A DNA stretch of 64,000 bases from Neorhizobium vignae (GTDB lineage Bacteria; Pseudomonadota; Alphaproteobacteria; Rhizobiales; Rhizobiaceae). Location of the stretch: assembly GCF_000732195.1 (NCBI RefSeq), contig NZ_JNNU01000005.1, forward strand, positions 248,001 through 312,000, given 5' to 3'. Shown here piece by piece: positions 45,863 through 54,680 of this stretch. A program made the translations under genes and the position numbers. The notes under the pieces are model-generated. The model searched no databases, was not told where the DNA came from, and saw only the letters and a list, made by a program, of their open reading frames with translations. Positions within the stretch are counted from its first letter, which is position 1; each line of letters starts with the position of its first letter.

Positions 45863-46570
45863 TCATAAAGTGGGACGCGACCGCGAAAGCTCATTTTCAC
45901 GCCATCGAAGCCATTGCTGTCTCAACTTTAGCCGAGCAATGCCTACCGTCTGTTCGAGAACCTGCAGATTGAGGATGCGTTCTGTGCGAAAATGTCGAAA
46001 GGCTTGCCTTGTTTCACACCATGCAATCAACAGACAGTGTCCATCTTCATAGCCCAGAAGCACGGGCCAGATGATACGGTGAGTGACCTCGCCATTGGCT
46101 GCGCAATAATCGAGCTGAATCTTTCGGCCCTCCCTGATCGCCTGCCTGGTTGGTCGGCTATCGAACGTTAGGTCGTGAGCAGTCTCAATGGGTTTCAGAC
46201 CGACTGCAGGATCGGCCATAAAGGGAACTAGGTGGTTCGGGAGGATGGATCCAATCTTTGCGATGACATCCCTGGCGGCGTTCGTGATCGCGGGGTCACC
46301 CAACTTTCCCACCATCTGAACACCGAGCAAGACGGCCTCGATCTCCTCTGGAGTCAGCATCAATGGAGGCATGTCAAATCGCGAATCTAGGAGGTAGCCA
46401 AACCCTGCCTCACCTTCGATGGGAACGCGCTGACTGATTAGATGTGCGAGGTCGCGGTAGATCGTTCTTTGCGAAACCTCCAGCTCATCCGCAAGCTGCG
46501 CTGATGTGACCGGGCGGTGCGACCGTCGCAGGATTTGTATGATCTGAAATAACCGATCCGCTTTTCGCAT
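45863..46570 (-). CDS. YafY-like HTH/WYL transcriptional regulator
   Basis: 235 aa. An N-terminal HTH (VTSAQLADELEVSQRTIYRD, about 20-39) is followed by a linker and a WYL-type sensor region (IREGRKIQLDYCAANGE with RIIWPVLLGYEDGHCLLIAW). The ATG at 46570 fits family starts (MRKADRLFQIIQILRR). Codon use is less GC-rich than in flanking genes. It is divergent from a VOC gene 88 bp away, a common pairing in which the regulator controls the enzyme. Confidence 0.88.
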   Translation of the reverse strand: MRKADRLFQIIQILRRSHRPVTSAQLADELEVSQRTIYRDLAHLISQRVPIEGEAGFGYLLDSRFDMPPLMLTPEEIEAVLLGVQMVGKLGDPAITNAARDVIAKIGSILPNHLVPFMADPAVGLKPIETAHDLTFDSRPTRQAIREGRKIQLDYCAANGEVTHRIIWPVLLGYEDGHCLLIAWCETRQAFRHFRTERILNLQVLEQTVGIARLKLRQQWLRWRENELSRSRPTL

Positions 46571-46657
46571 AGCTGCTGACTCCTGCTGCCACAACGCTGT
46601 CAGGACGACTGTGTCACAGAAGCAGAGAAAGAGATCGTCACCCAACAAGGAAAAATC

Positions 46658-47056
46658 ATGAAACTTGCATCCACCCGCCTCGTTGCCGCCGACATCAAGA
46701 AGATGGTCGCCTTCTACGAACTGCTGACGGGCTTTAATGCAGAATGGCTTGCTCCCGTCTTCGCCGAAATCGTAACGCCGGGTGCAGCCTTGGCTATAGG
46801 CAGCGCTGAGACTGTTGCCCTTTTCAGAGAGGGAAGTGCGGAACCTTGCGCAAATAGAACGGCTATTCTGGAGTTCATGGTACAGGACGTAGACGCGGAG
46901 TTCGCACGACTGAAAGACCACGTAGAGGTGGTGCATGAGCCAAAGGACCTGCCTTGGGGAAACCGAACCGTCCAGTTCTCTGACCCTGAAGGGACCCGCG
47001 TCGCTCTGTATACTCCGGTTACCCAGGCGGCCAGACGGCGCTTTGGCGGTCGCTGA
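46658..47056 (+). CDS. VOC family protein (glyoxalase/bleomycin-resistance type)
   Basis: 132 aa single VOC protein, MKLASTRLVAADIKKMVAFY at the start and NRTVQFSDPEGTRVALYTP at the end. AAAAATC rather than a strong ribosome-binding site stands before the ATG, with AAGGA a little upstream. Codon use is more AT-rich than the neighbours. Paired divergently with the YafY-like regulator, so probably induced by its substrate; the substrate is unknown. Confidence 0.88.
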   Translation: MKLASTRLVAADIKKMVAFYELLTGFNAEWLAPVFAEIVTPGAALAIGSAETVALFREGSAEPCANRTAILEFMVQDVDAEFARLKDHVEVVHEPKDLPWGNRTVQFSDPEGTRVALYTPVTQAARRRFGGR

Positions 47057-47297
47057 TGGTCTGACAAAATCCGCGAGCGGAGCCCGGCCAGGCGCCGCTC
47101 GCATATGACTGCAATTGGCGCAAAGCCGCCACCGCGGCCCAACCACCCCACTCCCCCGCCCCACGCATGGCAGCTATTCTCAAAAGCAGGTTGTCCGGCC
47201 CCTTGCCGAACGGTCACAACGGGGTCATCACCATACGCTGCGTGATCCTCATGCGCCGGCCGGGTTTTCGGGCGGTTTGTCGAAAGAGACTGCCTTC

Positions 47298-48197
47298 ATG
47301 ACTCCTCGGTCCACCGGCCTCATCTGCGCCTTCGCGGCGGTGACGATCTTTTCGATGCAGGACGGGATTTCCAAACATCTGGGCAGCGCCTATCCGCCGA
47401 TCTTCATCACCATGATCCGCTACTGGGCGTTCGCGGGCTTTGCGCTTGCGCTGGCCAGCCGCTCGGCCGGCGGGGTGAAGGTCGCGGCCAATGCCCGCCG
47501 GCCCTGGCTGCAGGCTGCCCGCGGCGCGCTGCTGGCGGTGCAGATCGTCATCTCGATCTTCTCCTTCTCGCATGTCGGGCTCGCGGCCAGCCACACGATG
47601 TTTGCGGCGACGCCGCTGGTGGTCGCCTGTCTTTCGGTGCCGTTTCTCGGCGAAAAGGTCGGCTGGCGGCGGTGGACGGCGATCGGCATCGGCTTTGTCG
47701 GCATCCTTTTGATCGTCAACCCGCTTAACGCCACCTTCGACATCCGGATCGTCATTCCGATGGTCGCGACGCTGATGTTCGGACTCTATTCGGTCATGAC
47801 CCGGCTTGCCAGCCGCACAGATACCTCCGACACGGCCTTTTTCTATACCGGCATCGTCGGCGCGGTGACGATCACCATCGTCGGCCCGTTCTACTGGACG
47901 CAGGTCACGCCCACCGACTGGCTGTGGATGCTGGTGCTCTGCATTACCGGCATCAGCGGGCATTACCTTCTGATCCGCGCCTTCAACCTGCTCGACGCGG
48001 TGGTCGTGCAGCCGATGTCCTATATCCAGTCGGTCTTTGTCTGCCTGATCGGCGTCTTCGTGTTCGGCGAGGTGATGACCGCCAACATGATCCTCGGCGT
48101 CGCAATCGTCATCGGCGCCGGCATCTTCACCATCTGGCGCGAGGCCCGACTCGGCCGCGCCGCGCCGCCGGTGATCGATCCGCCGGGCACGCCGTAA
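47298..48197 (+). CDS. EamA family transporter (DMT superfamily)
   Basis: 299 aa with ten helices in two EamA repeats (TGLICAFAAVTIFSMQDGIS in the first and a second half from VIPMVATLMFGLYSVMTRLA). The C-terminal tail is Pro-rich. I chose ATG 47298; an in-frame ATG 61 codons upstream adds a low-quality extension without ribosome-binding site. Likely a small-metabolite exporter. Stands alone between gaps of 240 and 270 bp. Confidence 0.88.
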   Translation: MTPRSTGLICAFAAVTIFSMQDGISKHLGSAYPPIFITMIRYWAFAGFALALASRSAGGVKVAANARRPWLQAARGALLAVQIVISIFSFSHVGLAASHTMFAATPLVVACLSVPFLGEKVGWRRWTAIGIGFVGILLIVNPLNATFDIRIVIPMVATLMFGLYSVMTRLASRTDTSDTAFFYTGIVGAVTITIVGPFYWTQVTPTDWLWMLVLCITGISGHYLLIRAFNLLDAVVVQPMSYIQSVFVCLIGVFVFGEVMTANMILGVAIVIGAGIFTIWREARLGRAAPPVIDPPGTP

Positions 48198-48211
48198 GGG
48201 CGCGCGTGGAG

Positions 48212-48296
48212 CCCCTCCCCCTTGTGGGGACGGGTTTTCTGTCTTCATAAGACCCCTCCCGCCTGCCCGCCACCCTCCCCACAAGGGGGAGGGTCA
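48212..48296. repeat. Inverted pair of the CTCCCCCTTGTGGGGAG repeat
   Basis: CCCTCCCCCTTGTGGGG at about 48214-48230 faces CCACCCTCCCCACAAGGG at about 48271-48288, with a short spacer that includes CTTCATAAG. Same family as the elements at 11.93 kb and 16.9-17.1 kb. It sits behind the EamA gene. Confidence 0.7.
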
Positions 48297-48375
48297 AGAC
48301 TGCCGCGCCCTCTTCCCTCGTCTGCGACGCCCTGCCCATCGCAAGCTGCACGGTTTTCGCAAGTGCATGGGCCGC

Positions 48376-48398
48376 ATCAATCACGGTGATGGATTGAT
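48376..48398. promoter_or_regulatory. ATCAATC-N9-GATTGAT palindrome upstream of MFS gene
   Basis: Seven-base arms ATCAATC (48376-48382) and GATTGAT (48392-48398) stand 70 bp before the start of the MFS gene 48469. The size and spacing suit a dimeric regulator, but no regulator gene is adjacent and a promoter was not resolved. Confidence 0.35.
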
Positions 48399-48468
48399 TG
48401 AGGAAAAGTTGTTTTAAGAACAGCGGCGCACGCGATATGGTTTCTTCTTGTTTTCGAGGAGGAATCGC

Positions 48469-49710
48469 ATGCCCACGTCTGCATCGCCATCCGCGCGGAG
48501 GCCGGCTTCCATGCCCTGGCTGATCATCGTCGCCGGCGCCCTGATCGCCATGCTGACCTTCGGTCCGCGCTCGGCCATGGGCTTCTTCCAGCTTCCGATG
48601 CTCGTCGACACCGGCTGGGACCGGTCCACCTTCGGGCTCGCCATGGCGATCCAGAACCTTGCCTGGGGGCTCGGCCAGCCCTTCTTCGGGGCGCTTGCCG
48701 ACAAATACGGCACAGGCCGCGTCCTCACCATGTCGGGCGTGCTCTATGCCGCCGGCCTCATCATCATGGCCAATGCCAATGCGCCGATCTGGCTGCATAT
48801 CGGCGGCGGCGTGCTGATCGGCCTGGCGATCGCCGCCGGCTCCTTCAGCGTCATCCTCTCGGCCTTTGCCCGCAACGTGACCCCGGAGCAGCGCTCGATG
48901 GCGTTCGGCATCGGCACTGCCGCAGGCTCGGCCGGCATGTTCCTGTTTGCGCCGCTGAGCCAGGCGCTGATCAGCAATTTCGGCTGGTCCGACAGCCTGG
49001 TCTATCTGTCGGTGCTGATGCTGATCGTGCCGCTGCTCGCCTTTCCGCTGCGCGGCAATGCAAGCTCGGGAAGCCAGTCGCACAGCCAGTTCCAGCAATC
49101 GGTAGGTGCGGCCCTGAAGGAAGCCTTCGCTCATCAGAGCTACCTGCTCCTGACCGCCGGGTTCTTCGTCTGCGGCTTCCAGGTCGCCTTCATCACCGCG
49201 CATTTCCCGGCCTATCTCGGGGATATCGGCATCGCGCCCGCTTACGCGGTGATCGCCATGGCGCTGATCGGCTTCTTCAACATCATCGGCTCGCTCGGCG
49301 CGGGCTTTATCGGCCAGCGCTATTCGAAGCCCTATTTCCTCGCCTATATCTATATCGCCCGGTCGATCGCGGTGACGGCCTTCCTCATCTTGCCGCAAAC
49401 ACCGGTCTCGGTGATCGTGTTCGCGATCGTCATGGGACTGCTCTGGCTTTCCACCGTGCCGCCGACCAACGGGCTCGTCGCCATCATGTTCGGCACGCGC
49501 CATCTGGGGCTCCTGGGCGGCCTCGTCTTCCTGTCGCACCAGGTCGGCTCGTTCCTCGGCGTGTGGATGGGCGGTTATCTCTACGACCGTTTCGGCTCCT
49601 ACGATCCGGTCTGGTGGCTCGGCGTGGCTCTCGGCATTTTTGCCGCCGCCGTACATTGGCCGATACAGGAAAAGCCGGTGGACCGGGGGGTATTGCAGCC
49701 GGCGGAGTAG
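48469..49710 (+). CDS. MFS transporter (OFA/MCT-like)
   Basis: 413 aa with twelve predicted helices. Conserved stretches include GPRSAMGFFQLPMLVDTGWD and GALADKYGTGRVLTMSG, similar to monocarboxylate- or oxalate-type carriers. A GAGGAGG ribosome-binding site sets ATG 48469; a start seven codons earlier is not supported. Convergent with recO. A possible operator lies upstream. Substrate unknown. Confidence 0.9.
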   Translation: MPTSASPSARRPASMPWLIIVAGALIAMLTFGPRSAMGFFQLPMLVDTGWDRSTFGLAMAIQNLAWGLGQPFFGALADKYGTGRVLTMSGVLYAAGLIIMANANAPIWLHIGGGVLIGLAIAAGSFSVILSAFARNVTPEQRSMAFGIGTAAGSAGMFLFAPLSQALISNFGWSDSLVYLSVLMLIVPLLAFPLRGNASSGSQSHSQFQQSVGAALKEAFAHQSYLLLTAGFFVCGFQVAFITAHFPAYLGDIGIAPAYAVIAMALIGFFNIIGSLGAGFIGQRYSKPYFLAYIYIARSIAVTAFLILPQTPVSVIVFAIVMGLLWLSTVPPTNGLVAIMFGTRHLGLLGGLVFLSHQVGSFLGVWMGGYLYDRFGSYDPVWWLGVALGIFAAAVHWPIQEKPVDRGVLQPAE

Positions 49711-49725
49711 CGGCCGGCCAAGCCG

Positions 49726-50478
49726 TTAGCTGGCTTGGCGTTCCGCATCCTTCGAAAGCGCCTTGAGCGCCGCCTGGACGAAACCGTCGCGGGCGGCGTT
49801 TTCCGTCAGCCCCCGGGGTTCGTAGACGTGGCGGTGCAGGAAATAGCCGGTAAGCCGGAAGGCTTCCGCCATGCTGTCGCGGTCGGCGACCGAAGCGGCG
49901 CCTTCTCCGAGGAAGCCAGGCAGGGCCAGCATGCGGTCGGCATAGGGCGTGCCGGCCTCGCGGGAAACGGCGCGGCCGCTTTTCGGCGAGACGTAGACGA
50001 GGTTTTCCCGTCCGCCGGTCGCCGCGCATTCCGTGAGGTCGAGGCCGAAACCGAGGTCGTTCAGAACCGCGAGCTCGAAACGCACGAAAAGCTCGCCGGC
50101 ATCGGACGGATCGTCGAAGGCATCGAGGATGATGTCCAGCGCATCGAAGAGATGCGGGTGCGGGTCGCGCTCGGGCAGCAGGCGCAGCAGCGCGCCCATC
50201 GCCTGAACGCCGTAGACGGCGGTCGCCGTCTCCATCAGCTTGGCGGCGCGCAATCGGATCGGTTCCAGCTTGAACTCGCCGAGATGTTCGTCGAGCCGCG
50301 CGCGCCAGACCACTTCCACCCGGTTCCCGGGCTGCAGCACCGGCTGCATCGCCCGCGAACGGCCGGAGCGGACAAGGCCCAGATGCCTTCCGCGGTCACG
50401 GGTCATCAGCTCGGCGATGACGCTCGTCTCGCCGTGGCGCTTGACGCCTATGATGATCGCTTCGTCCTGCCACTGCAT
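49726..50478 (-). CDS. recO: DNA repair protein RecO
   Basis: 250 aa recombination mediator loading RecA at gaps together with RecR. The N-terminal OB-fold is [20 protein letters not shown]; the zinc-finger cysteines common in some RecO proteins are reduced to one Cys in LTECAATG, as in many alphaproteobacteria. A longer frame upstream of ATG 50478 is not supported. In rhizobia recO usually directly follows era; here two other genes stand between them. Confidence 0.93.
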   Translation of the reverse strand: MQWQDEAIIIGVKRHGETSVIAELMTRDRGRHLGLVRSGRSRAMQPVLQPGNRVEVVWRARLDEHLGEFKLEPIRLRAAKLMETATAVYGVQAMGALLRLLPERDPHPHLFDALDIILDAFDDPSDAGELFVRFELAVLNDLGFGLDLTECAATGGRENLVYVSPKSGRAVSREAGTPYADRMLALPGFLGEGAASVADRDSMAEAFRLTGYFLHRHVYEPRGLTENAARDGFVQAALKALSKDAERQAS

Positions 50479-50551
50479 GTATCTGTTCAAGCTCCTTTCG
50501 AGCCGATTCAACAATAGAGCATAAGTCATTCGGACTGAATCGGTTTCTGCT

Positions 50552-50570
50552 TTTGCCGCTCTGCGGCAAA
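50552..50570. other. Perfect hairpin in the recO upstream gap
   Basis: TTTGCCGC (50552-50559) and GCGGCAAA (50563-50570), three-base loop. It lies 75 bp upstream of recO on its template and 95 bp before the secreted-protein gene; no T-run follows it except TTTT on the minus-strand side. Terminator or leader element, undecided. Confidence 0.35.
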
Positions 50571-50665
50571 GATGCAGGTTCCCTGGGCTTGCCTGGAACA
50601 AATCGGCCTCCATTTGGATTCCTGTGCGAAAATTCGCCACGCCAATATGACCCTTGGGAGTCTTC

Positions 50666-51055
50666 ATGAAATACGCCCTCTTCGCCGCCGCCCTTCTGGC
50701 CGCCACGCCCGCCACCCTTTTCTCCTCGCCGGCCGCCGCGCAATCGCAGCAGCTCGAGCAGGCCTGCATCACCGTCGCCAAAAATTTCCTGCTGGTGCCG
50801 TCGATCAAGACGGGCATCGTCCAGTCCTTCCCGGAACTGGATCCACCTGGCGCGCGGCTTACCTATTCAACCCGCGAGGACGCCAAGCCAACCGATTTCA
50901 CCAACCAGATCGAGTGCGAGTTCGACAAGGGACAGCCGCCCTTCCGGCTGCAGCGCTTCTGCATTTCCGACACCTGCTACGGACCCAACGAGCAGGACCA
51001 GGACAACCGCCGCCGCTACCTGGAAGTCAAGGCGCTGATGGACCGGCAGAAGTGA
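50666..51055 (+). CDS. Secreted hypothetical protein (129 aa)
   Basis: 129 aa with a Sec signal peptide ([20 protein letters not shown], cleavage after AAAQ near 26). The mature part contains four cysteines ([20 protein letters not shown]), suggesting two disulphides, and no recognised domain. GGGAG five bases before ATG 50666 fixes the start over a TTG four codons earlier. Convergent with the PAS gene. Confidence 0.75.
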   Translation: MKYALFAAALLAATPATLFSSPAAAQSQQLEQACITVAKNFLLVPSIKTGIVQSFPELDPPGARLTYSTREDAKPTDFTNQIECEFDKGQPPFRLQRFCISDTCYGPNEQDQDNRRRYLEVKALMDRQK

Positions 51056-51064
51056 CGCGCAGGC

Positions 51065-51568
51065 CTATTTGCCGAGCACGTTGAGCGCCGAGGTGAGATA
51101 ACGTGCGGCAAGCACCTGGCGGCGTTTGGTGGCGAGCCAGAGAGCGGCGCGGCAATGGCGTTCCAGAGGATCGGTCGCGGCAACCGCCGCGGCCGCGGAC
51201 TGGATGGCGACGGTGCCGGAATAAATATACGGGACGCCCTCGGAATCCCGCAGACAACGGCCATTCGCGGTGACTTCGATCCGGCGGCCGTCCGGATGGG
51301 TCAGGCGGTAGTTTTCCCGGTAGGCGCCACCGCTGACGATCGCATCGTGGATCGCCTTTGCGACCCGTTGCCTGTCGCCCTCGTTGACGTAGCGGATGAC
51401 CTTCTCGATGGGGGCGCCAGCGGCCAGTTCCTCTTCGGAAACGCCGAATATGTCGGCGATCACCTGGTCGCCATACACCTTGTTTTCCGGTACGATCCAA
51501 CTGTAGAATCCGAGAGAATTCGGATCATCCGGGCCCGTGTCTTCCTCTCCCGATCCGAAGTCCGACAT
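51065..51568 (-). CDS. Single PAS-domain protein
   Basis: 167 aa built around one PAS_3-type fold (WIVPENKVYGDQVIADIFGV to PYIYSGTVAIQ). No kinase, HTH or output domain follows; the C-terminal 40 residues are helical (ERHCRAALWLATKRRQVLAA). It could be a small sensor or adaptor acting through another protein. Located between era and the secreted-protein gene. Ligand unknown. Confidence 0.82.
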   Translation of the reverse strand: MSDFGSGEEDTGPDDPNSLGFYSWIVPENKVYGDQVIADIFGVSEEELAAGAPIEKVIRYVNEGDRQRVAKAIHDAIVSGGAYRENYRLTHPDGRRIEVTANGRCLRDSEGVPYIYSGTVAIQSAAAAVAATDPLERHCRAALWLATKRRQVLAARYLTSALNVLGK

Positions 51569-51725
51569 TCATGACTCTCCGTGCCACTTTGCCGATAAAT
51601 TGAATGTTCGGCTCTACGTTAGCAAGTCATTATAATGATGGATAAAAACCGCTACCTGGTTCCGTCCCCAGGTAACGCTCGGAGGAATTGACGCCGCCAT
51701 GCGGCTTAGGCGGATATGGCAGTGC

Positions 51726-52679
51726 TCAGGACTTCGGAAATTCCAGTCCCATTTCGCGGAAACGTTCCGGATCGTCGCCCCAGTTCTCGCGGACCTTGAC
51801 GAACAGGAAGAGGTGGACCGGCTGCTCGAGGATCTCTGCGAGCTCCTTGCGGGAAGCGGTGGAGATCGCCTTGATGGCGTCGCCATTCTTGCCGAGTGCG
51901 ATCTTCTTCTGGCTGTCACGCTCCACGTAGATCACCTGTTCGATGCGCACCGAACCGTCCTTGCGTTCCTCCCACTTCTCCGTCTCGACATGGCTGGCAT
52001 AGGGGAGTTCCTGGTGGAGGCGCAGGAAGAGTTTTTCGCGGGTGATCTCGGCCGCCAGCTGACGCATCGGCAGGTCGGAGATCTGGTCCTCCGGATAATA
52101 CCAGGGACCTTCCGGCAGCTTGTCGGCCAGATAATCCATCAGGTCGTCGCAGCCGGAACCGGTGGTCGCCGACACCATGAAGGTGCGCTCGAACGGCACG
52201 GCTTCGTTGGCCGTGGCGGTGAGCTTCAGCAGGTCTTCGTGGCGGACGCGGTCGATCTTGTTCAGGACCAGGATCTTCGGCTGGTGGACGTCCTTGAGGC
52301 CTTCGAGGATCGCCTCGGCGTCGCCGCGGATGCCGCGTTCGCTGTCGATCAGGAGAAGGATCAGGTCGGCATCCTTGGCGCCGCCCCAGGCCGACGTCAC
52401 CATGGCGCGGTCCAGCCGGCGGCGCGGCTTGAAGATGCCGGGCGTATCCATGAAGACGATCTGGGCGTTGTTGTGGATGGCGATGCCGCGCACGATGGCG
52501 CGCGTCGTCTGCACCTTGTGGCTGACGATCGAGACCTTGGCGCCGACGAGCCGGTTGAGAAGCGTCGATTTGCCGGCATTGGTCGGGCCGATCAGCGCCA
52601 CGAAGCCGGAATGGGTTGCACCGGCGGATGTCTGGCCGGCTGCGTTCTCTTCACCGGTATTGTTGTCGTTCTCGGTCAT
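51726..52679 (-). CDS. era: GTPase Era
   Basis: 317 aa GTPase that checks 16S rRNA 3'-end maturation and links 30S assembly to the cell cycle. G motifs: GPTNAGKST (31-39), DTPG and NKID; the C-terminal KH domain has GKNGDAIKAI. A 24-residue hydrophilic lead, longer than in E. coli, precedes the G domain. Starts 10 bp after the rnc stop, so it is part of the lepB-rnc-era operon. Confidence 0.96.
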   Translation of the reverse strand: MTENDNNTGEENAAGQTSAGATHSGFVALIGPTNAGKSTLLNRLVGAKVSIVSHKVQTTRAIVRGIAIHNNAQIVFMDTPGIFKPRRRLDRAMVTSAWGGAKDADLILLLIDSERGIRGDAEAILEGLKDVHQPKILVLNKIDRVRHEDLLKLTATANEAVPFERTFMVSATTGSGCDDLMDYLADKLPEGPWYYPEDQISDLPMRQLAAEITREKLFLRLHQELPYASHVETEKWEERKDGSVRIEQVIYVERDSQKKIALGKNGDAIKAISTASRKELAEILEQPVHLFLFVKVRENWGDDPERFREMGLEFPKS

Positions 52680-52689
52680 GGTGTCCAAT

Positions 52690-53406
52690 TCATTGTTCGG
52701 CAGAGGGTTTCTGCCACACGCCTTCGCGTTCGAGCATCTTGGTGGCGGCCACCTGTTCGGCGGCGCGCTTGGAACGGTCCACGCCGGTCTCCGGCGCCAC
52801 GCCCGGAACGTCAACCGTCACCGTGAAGCGTGGATCATGATCCGGGCCGGACCGTTCGTCCACCCGGTAGGCGGGGGTCAGGCCGAATTTCGCGTGCGCC
52901 CACTCCTGCAGCTCGGTCTTGGCATCGCGCCGCGCGCCGTCTGCGCGGGTGGCGCGGCCTTCCCAGTACCTGATGATGAAGCCGCGGGCGGCTTCCAGCC
53001 CACCATCCAGATAGAGGGCGGCAATCAGGCTTTCGACCACGTCGGCGCGCACGTTCATCATCCGCTTGCCGGTCAGCTTCTTGACGTCGGCGCCGGTACG
53101 GATGAACCGATGCAGCTCGAGTTCGTCGGCGACCAAAGCGCAGCTGTCGGCACTGACCAGCTGGTTCAGACGTACGGAAAGCTCTCCTTCGGCGGCGGTG
53201 CGGAACGTCTTGAACAGCAGTTCGGCGACACAGAGGCCGAGCACGCGGTCGCCCAGGAATTCCAGCCGTTCGTAGTTCGCGCTCTTGGCCGACCCGGTGC
53301 TCGCATGGGTAAGCGCCCGGTCGAGCCATTGCTTGTCGGCGAATTCATGACCTATGGCTTTTTCAAGCTGACCGCGTTCCTCCGCCGAAAGCGTCTTCGA
53401 CTTCAT
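52690..53406 (-). CDS. rnc: Ribonuclease III
   Basis: 238 aa double-strand-specific endoribonuclease that processes rRNA and mRNA. The signature ERLEFLGDRVLGL (46-58) carries the catalytic acidic residues, with a second acidic site in DVVESLIAALYLDGG, and a C-terminal dsRNA-binding domain (KTELQEWAHAKFG to AAEQVAATKML). Its ATG overlaps the lepB stop by one base, so I used 53406 instead of a longer frame. Dimeric, Mg2+-dependent. Confidence 0.96.
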   Translation of the reverse strand: MKSKTLSAEERGQLEKAIGHEFADKQWLDRALTHASTGSAKSANYERLEFLGDRVLGLCVAELLFKTFRTAAEGELSVRLNQLVSADSCALVADELELHRFIRTGADVKKLTGKRMMNVRADVVESLIAALYLDGGLEAARGFIIRYWEGRATRADGARRDAKTELQEWAHAKFGLTPAYRVDERSGPDHDPRFTVTVDVPGVAPETGVDRSKRAAEQVAATKMLEREGVWQKPSAEQ

Positions 53407-54155
53407 CACCGAACGACCTTGAAAATCCGATCCCAGCGCATGTTCGCCGGCCATTTCCAGATTTCACGGAACGAGGTGTCGTTGCCGAGCGAGAAGAAGA
53501 TGACGCTGGCGCGGCCGACCAGGTTCTCGGCGGGCACGTAACCCACGTCGAAACGGCTGTCGAGCGAGTTGTCGCGGTTGTCGCCCATGAAGAAATAGTG
53601 GCCGGCCGGGACGACGAATTCCTGGGTGTTGTCGCCGCGCGAAACCGGCGAATGGTCGAGCGTGTCATAGGTGACGCCGTTGTCGAGCGTTTCGCGGAAA
53701 ACCGGCACGTCGGTGCCCGGATCGAGGCTGTAATCGGAGGTGAAGGTGCCGTCGCCCTGTTTGGGAACCGGTTTGCCGTTCAGGAACAATACGCCATTCG
53801 TAACCTGGACGCGGTCGCCCGGCAGGCCGATCAGGCGCTTGATATAGTCGATGTCCGGATGGCTCGGCAGGCGGAAGACGATGACGTCGCCGCGCTTGGG
53901 TTCGCTGAATTCCAGGATACGGCCGGAGAACAGGTTGGGCGAGAACGGCAGCGAATATTTCGAATATCCGTAGGCGAACTTGTTGACGAAGATATAGTCG
54001 CCGACGAGCAGGGACGGCATCATAGAGCCGGACGGGATGGTGAAGGGCTGGAACAGCACGGTGCGGATCACCATTGCCAGCAGGAGAGCCTGGATGATGA
54101 CCTTGATGTTTTCCCAGAGGCTGTTCTGCGACTTGGTCTCGGCTTTGTCGGACAC
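53406..54155 (-). CDS. lepB: Signal peptidase I
   Basis: 249 aa inner-membrane protease removing Sec and Tat signal peptides. One N-terminal helix (about 18-36) precedes the catalytic domain; the Ser of PSGSMMPSLL (Ser44) and Lys106 of DYIKRLIGLPGDR form the dyad, with GDNRDNSLDSR downstream. Normal length for alphaproteobacteria. Follows acpS by about 80 bp and overlaps rnc, so it is in the operon. Confidence 0.96.
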   Translation of the reverse strand: MSDKAETKSQNSLWENIKVIIQALLLAMVIRTVLFQPFTIPSGSMMPSLLVGDYIFVNKFAYGYSKYSLPFSPNLFSGRILEFSEPKRGDVIVFRLPSHPDIDYIKRLIGLPGDRVQVTNGVLFLNGKPVPKQGDGTFTSDYSLDPGTDVPVFRETLDNGVTYDTLDHSPVSRGDNTQEFVVPAGHYFFMGDNRDNSLDSRFDVGYVPAENLVGRASVIFFSLGNDTSFREIWKWPANMRWDRIFKVVR

Positions 54156-54238
54156 GTTTGACGTCTTTCTGTTCGGCTCGGCTGTTGCCAGCGGTTTTGC
54201 GTTCTCTAAACCCTTCGCAAAGCGGCGGCAATGGTCGA

Positions 54239-54640
54239 TTAGGCCGCGAGGCGCGCTTCGATCACCACAAAGGCCTGCGCATAAGGGTATTCGTCGGTGA
54301 TGGTGATGTGAATAACCGCTTCATGGCCTGCCGGCATCATGCTCGCGAGACGTTCGGCGGCGCCATTGGTAAGCACCATGGTGGGCCGCCCGCCGGGCAG
54401 ATTGACGACCCCCATATCCTTCCAGAACACGCCGTGCGCGATGCCGGTGCCGAGCGCCTTGGAGCACGCCTCCTTGGCGGCGAAACGCTTGGCATAGGAG
54501 GCCGCCCGGTTCTGGCGGCGGTCGGATTTCGCCCGCTCGATCTCGGTGAAACAGCGATGGGTGAAACGCTCCCCGAACCGTTCGATCGATTTCTCCACGC
54601 GTCTTATGTCGATGAGGTCACTACCCATGCCGATGATCAT
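54239..54640 (-). CDS. acpS: Holo-[acyl-carrier-protein] synthase
   Basis: 133 aa enzyme transferring the phosphopantetheine arm from CoA to ACP. Asp8 (GMGSDLIDI) and Glu57 ([16 protein letters not shown]) are the magnesium ligands. Trimeric in known homologues. Part of the DUF2062-acpS-lepB-rnc-era block that is conserved in rhizobia. Confidence 0.95.
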   Translation of the reverse strand: MIIGMGSDLIDIRRVEKSIERFGERFTHRCFTEIERAKSDRRQNRAASYAKRFAAKEACSKALGTGIAHGVFWKDMGVVNLPGGRPTMVLTNGAAERLASMMPAGHEAVIHITITDEYPYAQAFVVIEARLAA

Positions 54641-54680
54641 GAAATCTTCCTCGCGGCGCCCCGGCCGGTTCTCGTCAGTC

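Noticed and set aside
48127..49656. Minus-strand open frame of 509 codons over an MFS gene
   Set aside because: Composition dominated by Arg, Glu, His and Gln, typical of antisense reading of a membrane protein gene.
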